Assembly (NCBI GenBank): GCA_034401795.1
Contig: CM067365.1
Span: forward strand, 17,413,166-17,477,165
Direction of reading: 5' to 3'
Origin: Chaetoderma sp. LZ-2023a
Lineage: Eukaryota; Mollusca; Caudofoveata; Chaetodermatida; Chaetodermatidae
DNA length: 64,000 nt
Positions 20,901 through 30,670 of this stretch are shown piece after piece. The translations under genes and the position numbers were made by a program. The notes under the pieces were generated by a model that did not search any database, was not told the DNA's origin, and saw only the letters and a list, made by a program, of their open reading frames with translations. Positions within the stretch are counted from its first letter, which is position 1, and each line of letters opens with the position of its first letter.

Positions 20901-21729
20901 CGAGGGCAGTCATACTCTTCTTCTGTCGTAGCCAGTCTGGGAGGGGGCCTGTCCCAAGTAGAGGTTGGCTGTCGATGACAGCCCTCACCTCAACGTTGAT
21001 TGATTGAACGAAAGCCCACTTGGTGTTGGGTCGATCGATATTGTCTGTGTTGAGGTGGGCTTGCTCTCTTGCTGCCACCCAGTCCTGAGCTGCTCCTATA
21101 GTGTTCAGCCACGGGCTCCCTGGAGCATTCTTGTGGAAGAGCATCACCCTACCGTCTTCGATGTGACGGATGCGATAGGTATGGGTGTAGCGGAGGTAGA
21201 AGGCATTCTGGACAGTCTGCTGGATCTTTTGCATGATCTGGCCTGTGAGGTCTCCTTCTAGACCTCTGAAGAATGTCCAGCATACTGACCGATGTCCTCT
21301 ATCCTCTGTCTCCCTTTCACAGAGACGCTGGTCGAGAATGTGTTCACCTTCTCGCCTCATGCTCCAGGCTAAGGGTTCAGACCTCGGCCCCCTCATCACT
21401 CACTTAGTGATCCTGCGTAGGGGAGGTAAGCGCTCCAGTGGATGGTCTGCCATCCGCCTCGCTACAGTCTTGGCTTGCAAGCTAGCAGTCACATCCTCAT
21501 CCAACTGACGAAGTTCACGTATCCGCTGTGCTTTCTTATGGGGATTCCAAGGATCATCTTTGGTGAGCGCTGGAAACATTCCCATCTTCATTGCTCGGGA
21601 GAGTCACTTCTGCAACTCTTCAGCATGGACCTGTCCGATCATCTGGAGCGGATCGGCTTTCTTGACCTTAGAGGAGCCTCTAAGGCCGAATTGCTTTGCA
21701 ATAGCGCGAAGCTGTGAAACAGTAATCAT
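17929..21729 (-). pseudogene. PolB: Polinton protein-primed DNA polymerase B, copy R
   Basis: The start at 21729 encodes a SAP-like helix pair (VSQLRAIAKQFGLRGSSKVK) and has TATATACACC just before the ATG. Stops occur near 21606 and 21400, with a frameshift near 20800. Around residue 390 is a C2H2-like finger (CSHCQQRFRHACTLQRHADH). From 19683 to 17929 the frame is open for 584 codons, with DANALYLSTM, KLLGNSAYGK and MDTDSAYITI, the family B polymerase A, B and C motifs. About 35 residues between NSxYG and DTDS, present in copy L, are deleted in frame. The gene has about 1267 codons, normal for Polinton PolB. Confidence 0.88.
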
Positions 21730-21742
21730 GGTGTATATACCT

Positions 21743-21950
21743 GTGGATGCTTGTCTCTAAATGTGCGTTCAGACCCTATTATGTGTGGTGCTCACAAGCC
21801 AATCAGTACCTGGAACCTGTGGGGGTCCGTCGTGTCGTTGTGATAGTGGATGCTTGTCTCTAAATGGGCGTTCAGATGTGTTTTATGTGTGGTTGATCAC
21901 AAGGCGATCAGGCACATTGTGTGTAATAGTGTTTGTAGATGAGCGATTAC
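21743..21950. repeat. Polinton R terminal-region direct repeats (103-bp period)
   Basis: Two units start at 21743 and 21846, each with GTGGATGC followed by TTGTCTCTAAATG and GCGTTCAGA, then TTATGTGTGGT. The core TCTCTAAATG-GCGTTCAGA recurs at about 30783 and 31056, beside the third Polinton fragment. This supports a terminal or subterminal repeat of the family. The exact outer boundary is not visible because the left terminus lies outside the window. Confidence 0.55.
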
Positions 21951-22209
21951 ATGTAGTTAAGTGTTTTGAGTGTTTACACGTAATGTATGGTTGTGCGTTC
22001 GCACGTGGTATACCATTAACGATGCTGTGTCTAATTGGGTGTTAATGCATAGCAGGTGGGCTAAATAAACTACTATTCTTGACTTTGCCCCAGGCGAGGG
22101 TCTGTGGTCTGCAATCATGGGTTTTATGTGACTGTGCGAGTTGGTCTTGACGTAATGTCATGCTTCTCGGATAACAGGTAAAGAATAATTGTAGACATGT
22201 TTCCCGTTT

Positions 22210-22312
22210 GCTAATAACACATAGTGAGATTTGAACCTGTGATTTTAAAGTTTGCTAATAACACAAAACGAGGTTTTGAACCAACGCATTAACTACCTCG
22301 ACCATGTATGCA
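22210..22312 (-). repeat. tRNA-derived SINE-like head (minus strand)
   Basis: On the minus strand the sequence has TGGTCGAGGTAGTTAATGCG, resembling the A box of Leu/Ser-type tRNAs. About 40 bases later comes GGTTCAAATCTC, resembling a B box. The stretch does not fold obviously into a full cloverleaf, so a SINE head or tRNA relic is likelier than a working tRNA. Confidence 0.35.
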
Positions 22313-22461
22313 TTAGTAATTATAGCTGGGAAGTTAAGTGTTCTCACGTTGCTGTATTGCTGCACTTATCAGGTAGTCTAGATCTTGACGTCTCTCTGAG
22401 ATAATGCAGTAACAGCAATTTCACAACTCACACTCAAAGATAAGATTACTAAGAGGCGATG

Positions 22462-22560
22462 TTTTAGTGGTGTTGCGGTGGGTCAATCAATAGAGTTATT
22501 GAATTGCATAGGGTTCCCAGGCTGCAGACTGGGGTTCAAATCCGCTCAAAAGACCTCGCT
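22462..22560 (+). repeat. tRNA-derived SINE-like head (plus strand)
   Basis: GCGGTGGGTCAATCAATAGAG is followed about 40 bases later by GGGGTTCAAATCCGC, a good Pol III B box. The spacing and a GCGG/CCGC end pair fit a tRNA-like module. No obvious tail or target duplication was seen. Confidence 0.35.
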
Positions 22561-22670
22561 AGAACTTACCTGAAATTTCGAAACTAAGTAAGACACTAGG
22601 GCCGGGGTAATATGACCAGGTTAGATAAAGACCCACTGCGACAACCCCCAGTGTGGGGTCAAAGCACCAC

Positions 22671-22795
22671 AGACACACACACACACACACACACACACAC
22701 CAGCCGGGTGGCATAGCAACAGTGTGGGGTAGGGGATAGGTGGGGTAGGATAGGTAGGATAGGTACATAGGTAGGATAGGTAGGATAGGTACCAA
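22671..22795. repeat. (CA)n microsatellite and GTAGGATAG tandem repeat
   Basis: A CA run of about 30 bases (22671-22700) is followed at 22730-22795 by repeated units of GGTAGGATA with small variations. Confidence 0.85.
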
Positions 22796-22918
22796 AGTGG
22801 GCCACAGATAGAGAAACCTTCTCAGGATACTGGTCAAGATAGAGACAGAGAGGCCGGCCACTGGTCGGTATCCTGAGGAGGTTCTCCCGGACAGTGCGGT
22901 CTGCATGGGAGTTTTATA

Positions 22919-23036
22919 CTCGCCATGGCCTTCCATGTCCGGGAGAAACAGCAGTTCCCATCTCCATAACCTTATATTCGCCATGGCCTTCCATGTCCGG
23001 GGGAACAGCAACTCCCATCTCCATACACCATCCACG
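22919..23036. repeat. Two-unit 58-bp tandem duplication
   Basis: CGCCATGGCCTTCCATGTCC occurs at 22921 and 22979. Each is followed by GGG(A/G)GAAACAGCA-like sequence and TCCCATCTCCATA. No coding function is evident. Confidence 0.8.
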
Positions 23037-23189
23037 AAAATCACATGTCTCAACAACCCTAAGTCCCCAAGGATTAAGAGGGTGGGGGACTGTTGCTGTA
23101 CGAGGCTGCACCAGGCGTCTTCCAGAATTTTGATTGTATATTCTACAGTAGAATACATGAATCATATTATTGGTGGTTAGAACTTTTCA

Positions 23190-23420
23190 CTTACAATTGG
23201 GTCATGAGGTCAAAGGTCAAGGTCACTGTGACCTCGAATAAGGTTATGTTCGTTTTTTTTCTTTAGTTGAGGTTTTGCGTTTGGCTCCACATATTGTCTT
23301 ATATCTCAACGTTGGTTCAACATATTGGGACCAATTGAACATATGCTTCCCTATGTCACTGGGATGCACCACAATGAGTTTGGGGTCACGAGGTCAAGGT
23401 CGAGGTCTCCGCGACCTTGG
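23190..23420. repeat. Dispersed repeat rich in AGGTCA nuclear-receptor half sites
   Basis: At 23207-23234 three AGGTCA half sites lie in a row. The first two are spaced by one base (a perfect DR1) and the third is in direct contact. The third also forms AGGTCACTGTGACCT, a perfect palindromic consensus of the estrogen-response-element type. A second cluster, GAGGTCAAGGTCGAGGTC, lies near 23390-23410. From general experience such AAGGTCAAGGTCA repeats are widespread in aquatic invertebrate genomes, which points to an interspersed element. Receptor binding is not shown. Confidence 0.6.
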
Positions 23421-23937
23421 AATAATACTCTGAATTGAACAGTGTATTTCTTTCAGCAGATGTTGTGTTTATTGAACACACTAGTTTTTCACCAATATAT
23501 CATCAGTGCAACACTGATTTCTTGTTTAATATTTTGATTGGAGTACTTTTGCTGCCTGATGCGGCACCGGGTCCCCGTCGACTCTGTTCCATAATACTCA
23601 ACAGTTTATATTCATTATTGACCTGAACCACTCTGCCACACTAGATTAGGCCATCATCCAAATCCAACCATTGTTTGAATACAACACAGCACACCAAGAA
23701 AAATTCTCCACCACAGTCAATGGTTCTCACTATTACTCCACAAGCGCCTTACCTTGCCACCTAAGCCTTTAATGACTCTGTCTTTATTTGTCCTCTATTC
23801 CTTCATGTTCTTTATCTGTCATATCTCTTACTCCTACCACCCTCTCCCTACTATCTATGGAGCTCTATATGTTGATCTTTCAAGTCTGGCTCTGCCTTAC
23901 TGCAGCACGTGCAAATGGCCTTCGGTGATTTACCCAA

Positions 23938-24900
23938 TTGACAATGGATAATGACATAGCAAGTTACCGTGCGGCTATTGGGCTTTTTAACTGCAACTCT
24001 GTCAAACCCAAGCACTATCGAGCTACTCCACCTCCATTGCGTGAAATACTTGGACGCCTTCGAGGAATTTACACAGCCCTCCTACCACTCCTTCTTAATC
24101 CCTACCTGAGTAATGTATTGACCTGTTTAATAATTAACATTCTCCTTTCTTTGGCTGGCGATGTAGAAACTAATCCAGGCCCTAATAACTGTTCAGAAAT
24201 GTCTGTTGTCCACCTCAATGTATGCAGCCTTAAAGATAAAATACATCTTATCGAAGCTAATCTGTCCAACTTTGACATCATTGTCATTACTGAAAGCCAC
24301 CGTACCCAAAATGTTAACAATAGCTTAATCAATCTACCTGGTTTCCAGGAGCCTTATCGGATGGGCTGCCAGCAGCTGTGGGGAGGCATGTGCGTCTATA
24401 TCTCTAACAACGTGGCAACTACTCGTCGTATTGAATATGAATGTCGTGGCATTGAAATGATATAGATCGAGATTCACGACCACCCTGGTTTATTAGTGTG
24501 TGTAATCTACTGGGCGCCTAACACAACTGTTGACAAATGGCAAACTATCACCGACACTATTGAGAATGTTCGCGACTTAAACCCAAACAAAAATCTTGTC
24601 TTACTGGGCGAAATTAACGACGATCTTCTCAATCCATCTAAGCATCATCTACGTGACATCATATCTACGTTTGGCTTCCACCAGTTAATACAAGAACCAA
24701 CCCGACCCATTTCAAATACATTACTTGATCCAATTATTATCAGCTGTGCCAGAATAGTAAAAGAGAGTGGAGTACTTGCACCATTTTGTAGTGATTATAC
24801 TCCAGTATATTTGGGTTTTATCATCCTAAACGTAAAACATACACTCGCCATATATCGGACTATGCGAAAGCTGATTGGGATTTATTCAGGGATCACTTAA
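23938..24900 (+). pseudogene. CR1-like ORF, 2A leader plus APE endonuclease
   Basis: Residues 1-74 end in a hydrophobic run (SNVLTCLIINILLSLAG), directly followed by DVETNPGP. The endonuclease then begins VVHLNVCSLKDK. Motifs are the catalytic Glu in ITESH, the YWAPN block, LLGEINDD where GDFN is usual, and CSDYTPV where SDH is usual. So two catalytic positions (Asp to Glu and His to Tyr) look mutated. A TAG at about 24463 interrupts the frame, and it ends at 24900. The endonuclease nicks target DNA in the active family. Confidence 0.75.
24133..24186 (+). other. 2A translational-recoding peptide, class DxExNPGP
   Basis: Codons at 24160-24183 encode DVETNPGP (residues 75-82), preceded by a Leu/Ile-rich stretch. 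The D(V/I)ExNPGP motif makes eukaryotic ribosomes skip the Gly-Pro bond. 2A motifs at the N-terminus of APE-type non-LTR retrotransposons are known from sea urchin and other invertebrates. Here the motif is perfectly preserved inside an otherwise decayed element. Confidence 0.85.
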
Positions 24901-25293
24901 CTAATGCACCCTGGAACAACATCTCCGATGTTCATGGCGTCAACATTTGGTGCCAGACAATCACTACAAACATTATCGCCGCTACTAGTATTAGTATCCC
25001 AAATAAAACTATAACTATAAACCCAAGCAATAAAGCCTGGGTGTCCAGCAAAATAAAGCACGAAATGAGAGTCAGGGAAAAATTGTTCAGGAAATCAAGA
25101 AAAACTAACCGAGAGCATGACATGGCCAACTTTAAAATAACAGAGAAACCTCATCAATACATTAGTCCGAACAGCGACAGAAAACTTCAGGAATGAATTA
25201 GCTGAAAAAATAAGGCATGGACGCACATGTTCTAAAGAGTGGTGGATAATATGCAAGACTTTCCTATGTGATACTAACTCTAATTTTAGCGAA

Positions 25294-27288
25294 ATGGCGC
25301 CTCTGAAGCGCGATGACGGCTCATTCTCTTACGACTCTTCAGAAAAGGCAAGCCTCCTTAACCGGTACATCTCTAGCTTCGCCAATATTGACGATGCTAA
25401 TGCCAACCCACCTCCTCTATCTATGTATACGGACAATACTCTCCATTCAATTACAATATCAAACACTGACATCTCCGATGTACTGTCCAATCTGGACACG
25501 TCTAAAGCTGTTGGCCCGGATAAATTAAGTCCGAAACTCTTATTCGTCCCAATACTAGCGCAGTTCTTTAATTACTCACTTTCTAGTGCGCAGTTCCCCA
25601 CTTCTTGGAAAATCGCTAATGTAACTTTTATATTCAAGAAAGGAGACAAGAGCTTATGTTCAAATTATCGACCAATATCACTGTTGAGTTGTCTTAGTAA
25701 AGTTATGGAGAGAACCGTTTTTAAACATATCTATAACTATATTAGACACGATATCACTCTATATCAGTCTGGCTTTCTTCCATCACATTCTACAGTAAAT
25801 CAACTGCTTGATATCTACACTGATATTACTCACGCCCTTGACGATCAAAAGGAAATAATCTTTCTATTCTTCGAGTCTTTGATCGAGTATGGCATCGCGG
25901 CCTCCTACAGAAACTTAGGAATTTTGGTATCTGTGGAAATCTACTTACATGGTTCGAAACTTATCTTGAAAACCGATACCAGCGAGTAGTTATAAACGGC
26001 AACGAGTCCACCCTACTTCGTTTACATGCTGGGGTGTCACAAGGCTCTGTTCTTGGTCCTTTGTTATTCTTAGTTTTTATTAATGACATGCCCAGCGATA
26101 TAATTCACAATATTATACTTTTTTCTGATGACACATGCCTATATGTAATGTCAGATGATCTAAAAGAACACACTGCCACACTCGATTACGATCTACTGAC
26201 TATGACGCATTGGGCAAACATGTGGCTCGTCGAGTTTAATGCCTCGAAAACTACATCTCTATTTTTTTCCCCTGCGCAACGAGCCCACATCCTTTCCAAT
26301 CAACTTCAAAGATTCTGAAATTCTACCGTCAACTGATCATAAGCACCTCGGCATTGCCTTTAATAACAACGGAAATTGGCTTAACCATGTGAGTAATCTC
26401 ATAGCAAATGCTCAACACAAACTCTCCTTACTTATAGGTCTAAAATATATTCTAGAATGTAAATGTCTCGAGATCATGTACAAAACATGTATTAGACCAT
26501 CTTTAGAATATGCAGATGTTGTGTGGGATAACATTCCACAATATCTTGTAATTCGGTTAGAGGATATCCAAAAAGATACTCTCAGAACGGTATGTGGAAT
26601 AACACGTATTGCGAGCACTGAAGACCTGTACTTAGAAACAGGCATCGAAACCTTGTCAAGTAGACGTGAATTTCATAGATTATCTATGTTATTTAAAATT
26701 ATTAACTGGATGACCTGTGAGGTTCTGGTCAACCATCTTCCCACACTATCCCAAGCACGAAATCCTTACAATATCCGTCATCCAAATTTCTTCACTCCAT
26801 TCCACTGCCGTACTGAGCTCTTCTATGGATCCTTTTTCCCAGCAACCATCCGCACCTGGAATATGCTTCCTGTGCCGGTGAGAGATTCTGTCACTCTTCT
26901 AGAATTTAAAAGCAAACTCAAGGCTATGTCACCCATACGACAACCCCCTGAATGGTATTACGTAGGCCCGAGGTTTGCCAACATAATGCTATGCAGGCCC
27001 CGAAACGGTTGTAGTTCTTTAAACCGACATCTATTTGACAACTTTCTGTCGGAATCTGCCAGTTGTTCTTGTGGGCACAATGATGAATCTACAAACCACT
27101 ACCTCTTACATTGTGCCCTTTTTAACAAGCAAAGAGTCATTTTCCAAAATCAGCTTGCCTTGAACGATATTTCTAATCTTATGGTCAACCAGCATCTATA
27201 CGGGACTTACACTGCCAACTTGGAAATGAACAAACTGATCTGTAATACGGTATGTCAATACATAATTAACACCAACCGCTTTCAGTAG
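25294..27288 (+). pseudogene. CR1-like ORF, reverse transcriptase and C-terminal region
   Basis: RT motifs are SNYRPISLLSCLSKVMER near 25660, SGFLPSHSTVNQL near 25770, GVSQGSVLGPLLFLVFIND near 26030 and the catalytic FSDD near 26124. The usual residue in place of Ser is Ala. The thumb and C-terminal part are open from 26239 to 27288 (349 codons), with IRPSLEYADVVWD and the Cys/His cluster CSCGHNDESTNHYLLHC near 27060. Frame changes near 25880 and 26310 break it. Confidence 0.8.
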
Positions 27289-27690
27289 CTTCCCGTTCGC
27301 GAACTTATAGTTTAAGGGGTAAAAGGACAGCAGCCAAACACGTACAGGTCGGGGCGAAGGCAGCACATAGAGCTTACCTCTGCTATTCTTCCATTTGATC
27401 TTATTCCTCACTCTCTCTATCTCTCACCCTATCTCCCCTCCTTTCCCTCTCTCTCCCTCTTTCTCGGTCTTTCTTCCTGCTCTCCCCCACCTCACACTCA
27501 ACCCCCTCACACTTATGCACACTAATAGACTACAATTAATTAAACTATTACGATTTGCCGCCATTTTGTTGTAAAAAAGTTTTTGTGTAATCTGTATGTG
27601 TATGGGAGACACGGGCATAAGACTCTAAGTCTTATCGTGCTTCCATCTGAACAAATAAATCACGTTTAAACCAAGAGGTCGGTGGGGGGG
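27289..27690. other. Probable retrotransposon 3' UTR and polypyrimidine tract
   Basis: No gene was seen. A CT-rich tract of about 75 bases at 27410-27490 and several AATAAA-like sequences (for example near 27653) suggest the 3' UTR of the upstream element, but no terminal repeat or tail was identified. Confidence 0.35.
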
Positions 27691-27753
27691 GGGGCATGGA
27701 TCGCCGAATGGCTGCCAGTTGAGCGAGGTGGTATCATTTTAATTCCGACACTA

Positions 27754-28152
27754 CTACTGGCTCTGTGCTAGTGTCACATACTGAGCATGCTTCTCAAGCT
27801 TCCTTGAGATCTGGTGCTCTCCTACCACCAAACCGGTTGCCAGGACAGTGGCGGCTAGTGTCACACCACCGAGTGGGATTGCGGCGATGGTACCCACCCC
27901 TTTAGCGAGGGTGGCCACAGTGGCCACACCAGAATTGGCTCCAACCACAGCCCGAGCTGTGGTTGTGTGTGCGAGACTGTTGTAGGCTGTTTTATATCGC
28001 TCACGTATTCTGCCATACCTTTCCGCCTTGTGAACGAGATTCTGTTAAATAGTGACAATCGGCTGGAGTCGCCAGCCATGGACTGTGCCACCCTCCTCAG
28101 CAGTCAGGGAGGTATATTGTTCTGGTTGCTTTCACCACTCGGACTGTGTCAT
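27754..28152 (-). pseudogene. Gly/Ala/Val-rich Polinton membrane protein, fragment
   Basis: From ATG at 28152 (MTQSEW) the broken frame matches the gene at 9194. It includes the hydrophobic segment VATVATLAKGVGTIAAIPLG and ends at LEKHAQYVTLAQS, where homology stops near 27760. Stops occur near 28137 and 28050. The C-terminal third is missing. Confidence 0.65.
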
Positions 28153-28167
28153 TGTGTACATGACGGC

Positions 28168-28743
28168 TTAAACGTGCTGGCACCCCATCACCTGTATGAT
28201 CTGTTGATGAGTCATTGTGGAGTTCATCTTGGAGAGCCTGGTGAACCGAACCAGCTTCTTGGTGAGGAGACATATACCCCTTAGACATTCACTGTCTAGC
28301 ACGATGTCAAAGGCTACTATCTCTCAGAGACATGACATCTGAAACTTGACCTTGTCACTCTAATAGTACGCCCGCCATTGTCAGGCTTTCCTGAATTCAC
28401 CCTCTTCCACCTTCTCTTTTTCCCATGGCATGACTTCTCCAGACACATAATATTCATCATCCAAGAAATCATACAAGTTTTACCTTACTGTGGCCCCATC
28501 TGACTGGATGAAGCTCTCACATTCTTGGACAGAGTTGTAGTCCCTTCGTGTCCTTGCCTCTCTGGTGTTCTGTTCATACCAGCTCACCTGCTTCAGTCGC
28601 TCGCCTCCTTGTTGAAAAAACTGTTGACTTGCGAGCCTCTGCTCATTTCGCTCCTTTATCTGTGTTGGCGTTATGAAGAGGCAGTGCGCTATCAGCTTAG
28701 CCAGCATCTCGGCAAAGGAAAGATATGTCTGGTATGATATCAT
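28168..28743 (-). pseudogene. Acidic/basic small Polinton protein, full-length but broken
   Basis: It begins MISYQTYLSFAEMLAKLIAH and has a charged helix (QQGGERLKQVSWYEQNTREA) absent from the cut copy at 8844. It then runs through DKVKFQMSCL, LVRFTRLSKMNSTMTHQQII and a stop at 28168-28170, matching 9020-9179. Stops near 28480, 28390 and 28360 break it. About 190 codons in all. The function is unknown. Confidence 0.55.
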
Positions 28744-29119
28744 GTTGATAGATCAAAAAGTAGCAGCAGCATACACTCTAATTGAGCATCTTCCAGATCA
28801 TCCATGCTGGCGTATAGAGTAATGGTGGAGCTATCAAACAGGTTGTTTACGGGTGTGAACAGGCTAGGACTGATTGCTTTCCCCAGGCTGCTGTTGGCGC
28901 CTGGGAGGCATTATATTACATCCAGACTGACCTCTGTCAGAGAGCCACGATAGGTATTGCGCGGAGGTGGGTGTAGCACATCGGCATGTATGTAATTGGT
29001 GGAATGCTGAGGCACCTCGAAGAGGACCCGTTCTACATAGTACTGTACCACCCAACCCCCACTAGAGATGACGTGATCACATTCTCACCCCCTTGGAGCA
29101 GCATTCGGACACTCATCAT
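28744..29119 (-). pseudogene. Small Polinton ORF, frameshifted
   Basis: ATG at 29119 starts MSVRMLLQGGENVITSSLVG, and a TAG follows 28 codons in. Other frames continue with a hydrophobic/polar mix to ASMDDLEDAQLECMLLLLFD near 28750. No family is recognised. It diverges from the next gene across about 32 bp. Confidence 0.4.
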
Positions 29120-29151
29120 GGTTATGTCTTCCGTTTAAACCCCTGTATACA

Positions 29152-30128
29152 ATGGAGCTGATATTCTCTCACTCAACCGGTCTTGCTGACCTGGCAGATG
29201 TGTACGCTGTTGATGCCATCACGGTTGAAGAAAGCGATGGCAAGTCGTTTGCCCTACAGTATGGAGCAGAGTCAAAGGCTTTCTCACTCCATCCCATCGG
29301 TTGTGGTGGGGTAGAACTGCTTACTGACCTAAAGGATGACTCCAAGGAGCATCTAAGTCGAGACATGGATGGTAGGCAGATTGTGTTCCGCTACGACTTC
29401 CCAAAGAAGAGGTTCATCCTCCATCGCCTGATACAACAGTCAGAAGACAGGGTTGAGGATGTTAACACCTTGGACACTGACCTCAGCTTTCAGGTCGTAG
29501 AGCCGACTGTAAGCATGCCCCACCGATGTCACATGATGGTGTGCTGTTGACCTTGGTGAAACAGCTGCAGATAGTCTTCGAAAGGAATAAGGTGTGGTAT
29601 CACGCTGGACCTGGTGGTAATTGGCGAACATGGTTGCCACCATATAGACCTGTAGCGATTATTGACCTGGAGGTCACGCCCCTCTCTACTAGTGTTGTGA
29701 AGAAGGATGGTAAGGTGCAAAAGCTGTTCAACCATGGATCGTCCTTCCTAACCTATATAGGAAAGGGTACAACCCTAATTGGAGTAGGTGATAGAGTTGT
29801 GGTCACTGGTGGAAAGCTCCTGTTGCGTCGTCTGTTTGATTGGTCAGAGGCAGCCATTAACATTCAGAATGGTGTCTTATGGGTTGAGGGTGTGTCACAT
29901 GGCAGCAAGTTTAAGACTGCTGTAAAGCTACTTGAGCAAGTCTGGTTCATTAGTCCACTGAACACCAATATAGTGCTAGAGCTGCGGATCCTGCCTGATG
30001 GCAAAATGAAGCTGCTAGCACCCGCCTTCGATGGCATGAAGATCAGCCTCGAACCCAGTAACGGGATCGATCTGACGCCGATTTACCTCGACGGTTTCAC
30101 CCTGTTCGGTTTAACTCTCCATGTATAG
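29152..30128 (+). pseudogene. 325-codon Polinton terminal gene, one frameshift
   Basis: ATG at 29152 follows TGTATACA. Frame one (29152-29550) reads VYAVDAITVEESDGKSFALQ and DGRQIVFRYDFPKKRFILHR. Around 29515 one base is lost or gained. Frame two (to 30128) reads NKVWYHAGPGGNWRTWLPP, KGTTLIGVGDRVVVTGGKLL and ends LFGLTLHV. The protein is beta-rich with many Gly turns, as in fibre or receptor-binding proteins, but I recognise no family. The gene is absent from both large copies. Confidence 0.55.
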
Positions 30129-30134
30129 AGAGCC

Positions 30135-30231
30135 ATGGTACCCATCATACCACTTGTGCCAGTCCTGGTTGTCGCAGCGCGAAGTGCGGGTAGGGGGTGG
30201 GGGTGGGCGGGCGAGCAGAGACTGCCCTGAT
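30135..30231 (+). CDS. Short hydrophobic peptide ORF after the terminal gene
   Basis: ATG at 30135 encodes MVPIIPLVPVLVVAARSAGR then a Gly/Trp-rich tail, 31 codons. It starts seven bases after the previous stop. It may be a small membrane peptide of the element, or chance. Confidence 0.25.
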
Positions 30232-30670
30232 GCTGGATGCCAAATGGTGTACCGAATGAACCTCAGTACAATCCTTGGGTTGACCATCCTCGGAAAAAAT
30301 ATATGATCATTTTCACCCGGGTGAAGATATTGTGACTGCTGCCACTACTACGGCGTGGAGAGGGTGGTGCGGGGTTGTCTATTGGACACACCCACTCAGC
30401 ACCAGATCCTCTGCGTAACGTGCGAGCAAACTAAAGCCTGTTTTGGGGCAGCTGGTAGACACTTTAGTATTCTACCCAGTGAGTGTTGCCGGGCTACCTG
30501 CAAATGGTTATGGGTGTGTCCCGCCTGCCGATGCGACACTGGGAAGGACCATGTGTTTGTCTGATACCATTCCGCATTGAACTGCAGTCAAGATGTAGCA
30601 CTACTCCCCCATATCCATATCTGCCTATGCCTCAGGAATTGAGAGGCTGGTGGGGCCGTGGCCCCCACCT
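30232..30670. other. Polinton fragment end, no clear gene
   Basis: A 69-codon frame at 30355-30564 has several cysteines (CVTCEQTKACFG, CRATCKWLWVCPACRC), but no family or paired copy supports it. I treat the stretch as terminal non-coding DNA of the fragment. Confidence 0.3.

Larger units (their letters stand above)
8848..21950 (-). mobile_element. Polinton/Maverick copy R (inverted, lacks its capsid-side terminus)
   Basis: Read from 21.95 kb leftward, this copy has terminal repeats, polymerase B, integrase, the shared small genes, ATPase, the 220-residue gene, three more ORFs, the major capsid protein, a membrane protein and an N-truncated acidic protein. It then stops at the junction with copy L. 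The third fragment at 27.75-30.67 kb overlaps its last two genes and continues with further genes. R therefore probably lost about 2-2.5 kb from an element of about 15-16 kb. That length and gene set fit Polintons. I could not recognise an adenain-like protease in either copy. Confidence 0.85.
21951..22670. other. Non-coding flank of Polinton R
   Basis: No credible gene was seen. The stretch holds two tRNA-like SINE heads (listed separately) and a short near-duplicate TTTGCTAATAACACA at about 22208 and 22251. Confidence 0.4.
23938..27288 (+). mobile_element. CR1-like non-LTR retrotransposon, decayed
   Basis: The order is a hydrophobic N-terminus with a 2A motif, APE endonuclease, reverse transcriptase, then a C-terminal region with a Cys/His cluster and a stop at 27288. 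This is the layout of the CR1/L2/Rex1 group, which lacks RNase H. There are at least five frame breaks (near 24463, 24900, 25140, 25880 and 26310). The 5' UTR and a 3' UTR to about 27640 probably belong to it but have no clear boundary. No target-site duplication was found by eye. Confidence 0.8.
27754..30670 (-). mobile_element. Third Polinton fragment (capsid-side terminus)
   Basis: From the left the fragment has a truncated membrane-protein gene, the acidic/basic small protein (complete here), a small broken ORF, and a gene of about 325 codons on the opposite strand. The first two match 9194-9600 and 8844-9179. It therefore supplies the region missing from copy R. GGTGGTATCATTTTAATTCC flanks it on both sides (about 27728 and 30671). 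Confidence 0.75.

Noticed and set aside
1..21950. Adenovirus-like genome with 9-kb terminal inverted repeats
   Set aside because: The arms are heavily diverged with private lesions and include whole gene sets. Two fused Polinton copies explain this better than a single genome with long terminal repeats.
22462..22560. Functional tRNA gene
   Set aside because: The B box is good, but acceptor and anticodon arms could not be formed convincingly by eye. Annotated as a SINE-like head only.
22559..23158. 199-codon minus-strand frame over CA and GGATAG repeats
   Set aside because: It consists mostly of simple repeat and a 58-bp duplication. Low-complexity translation and no homology signal.
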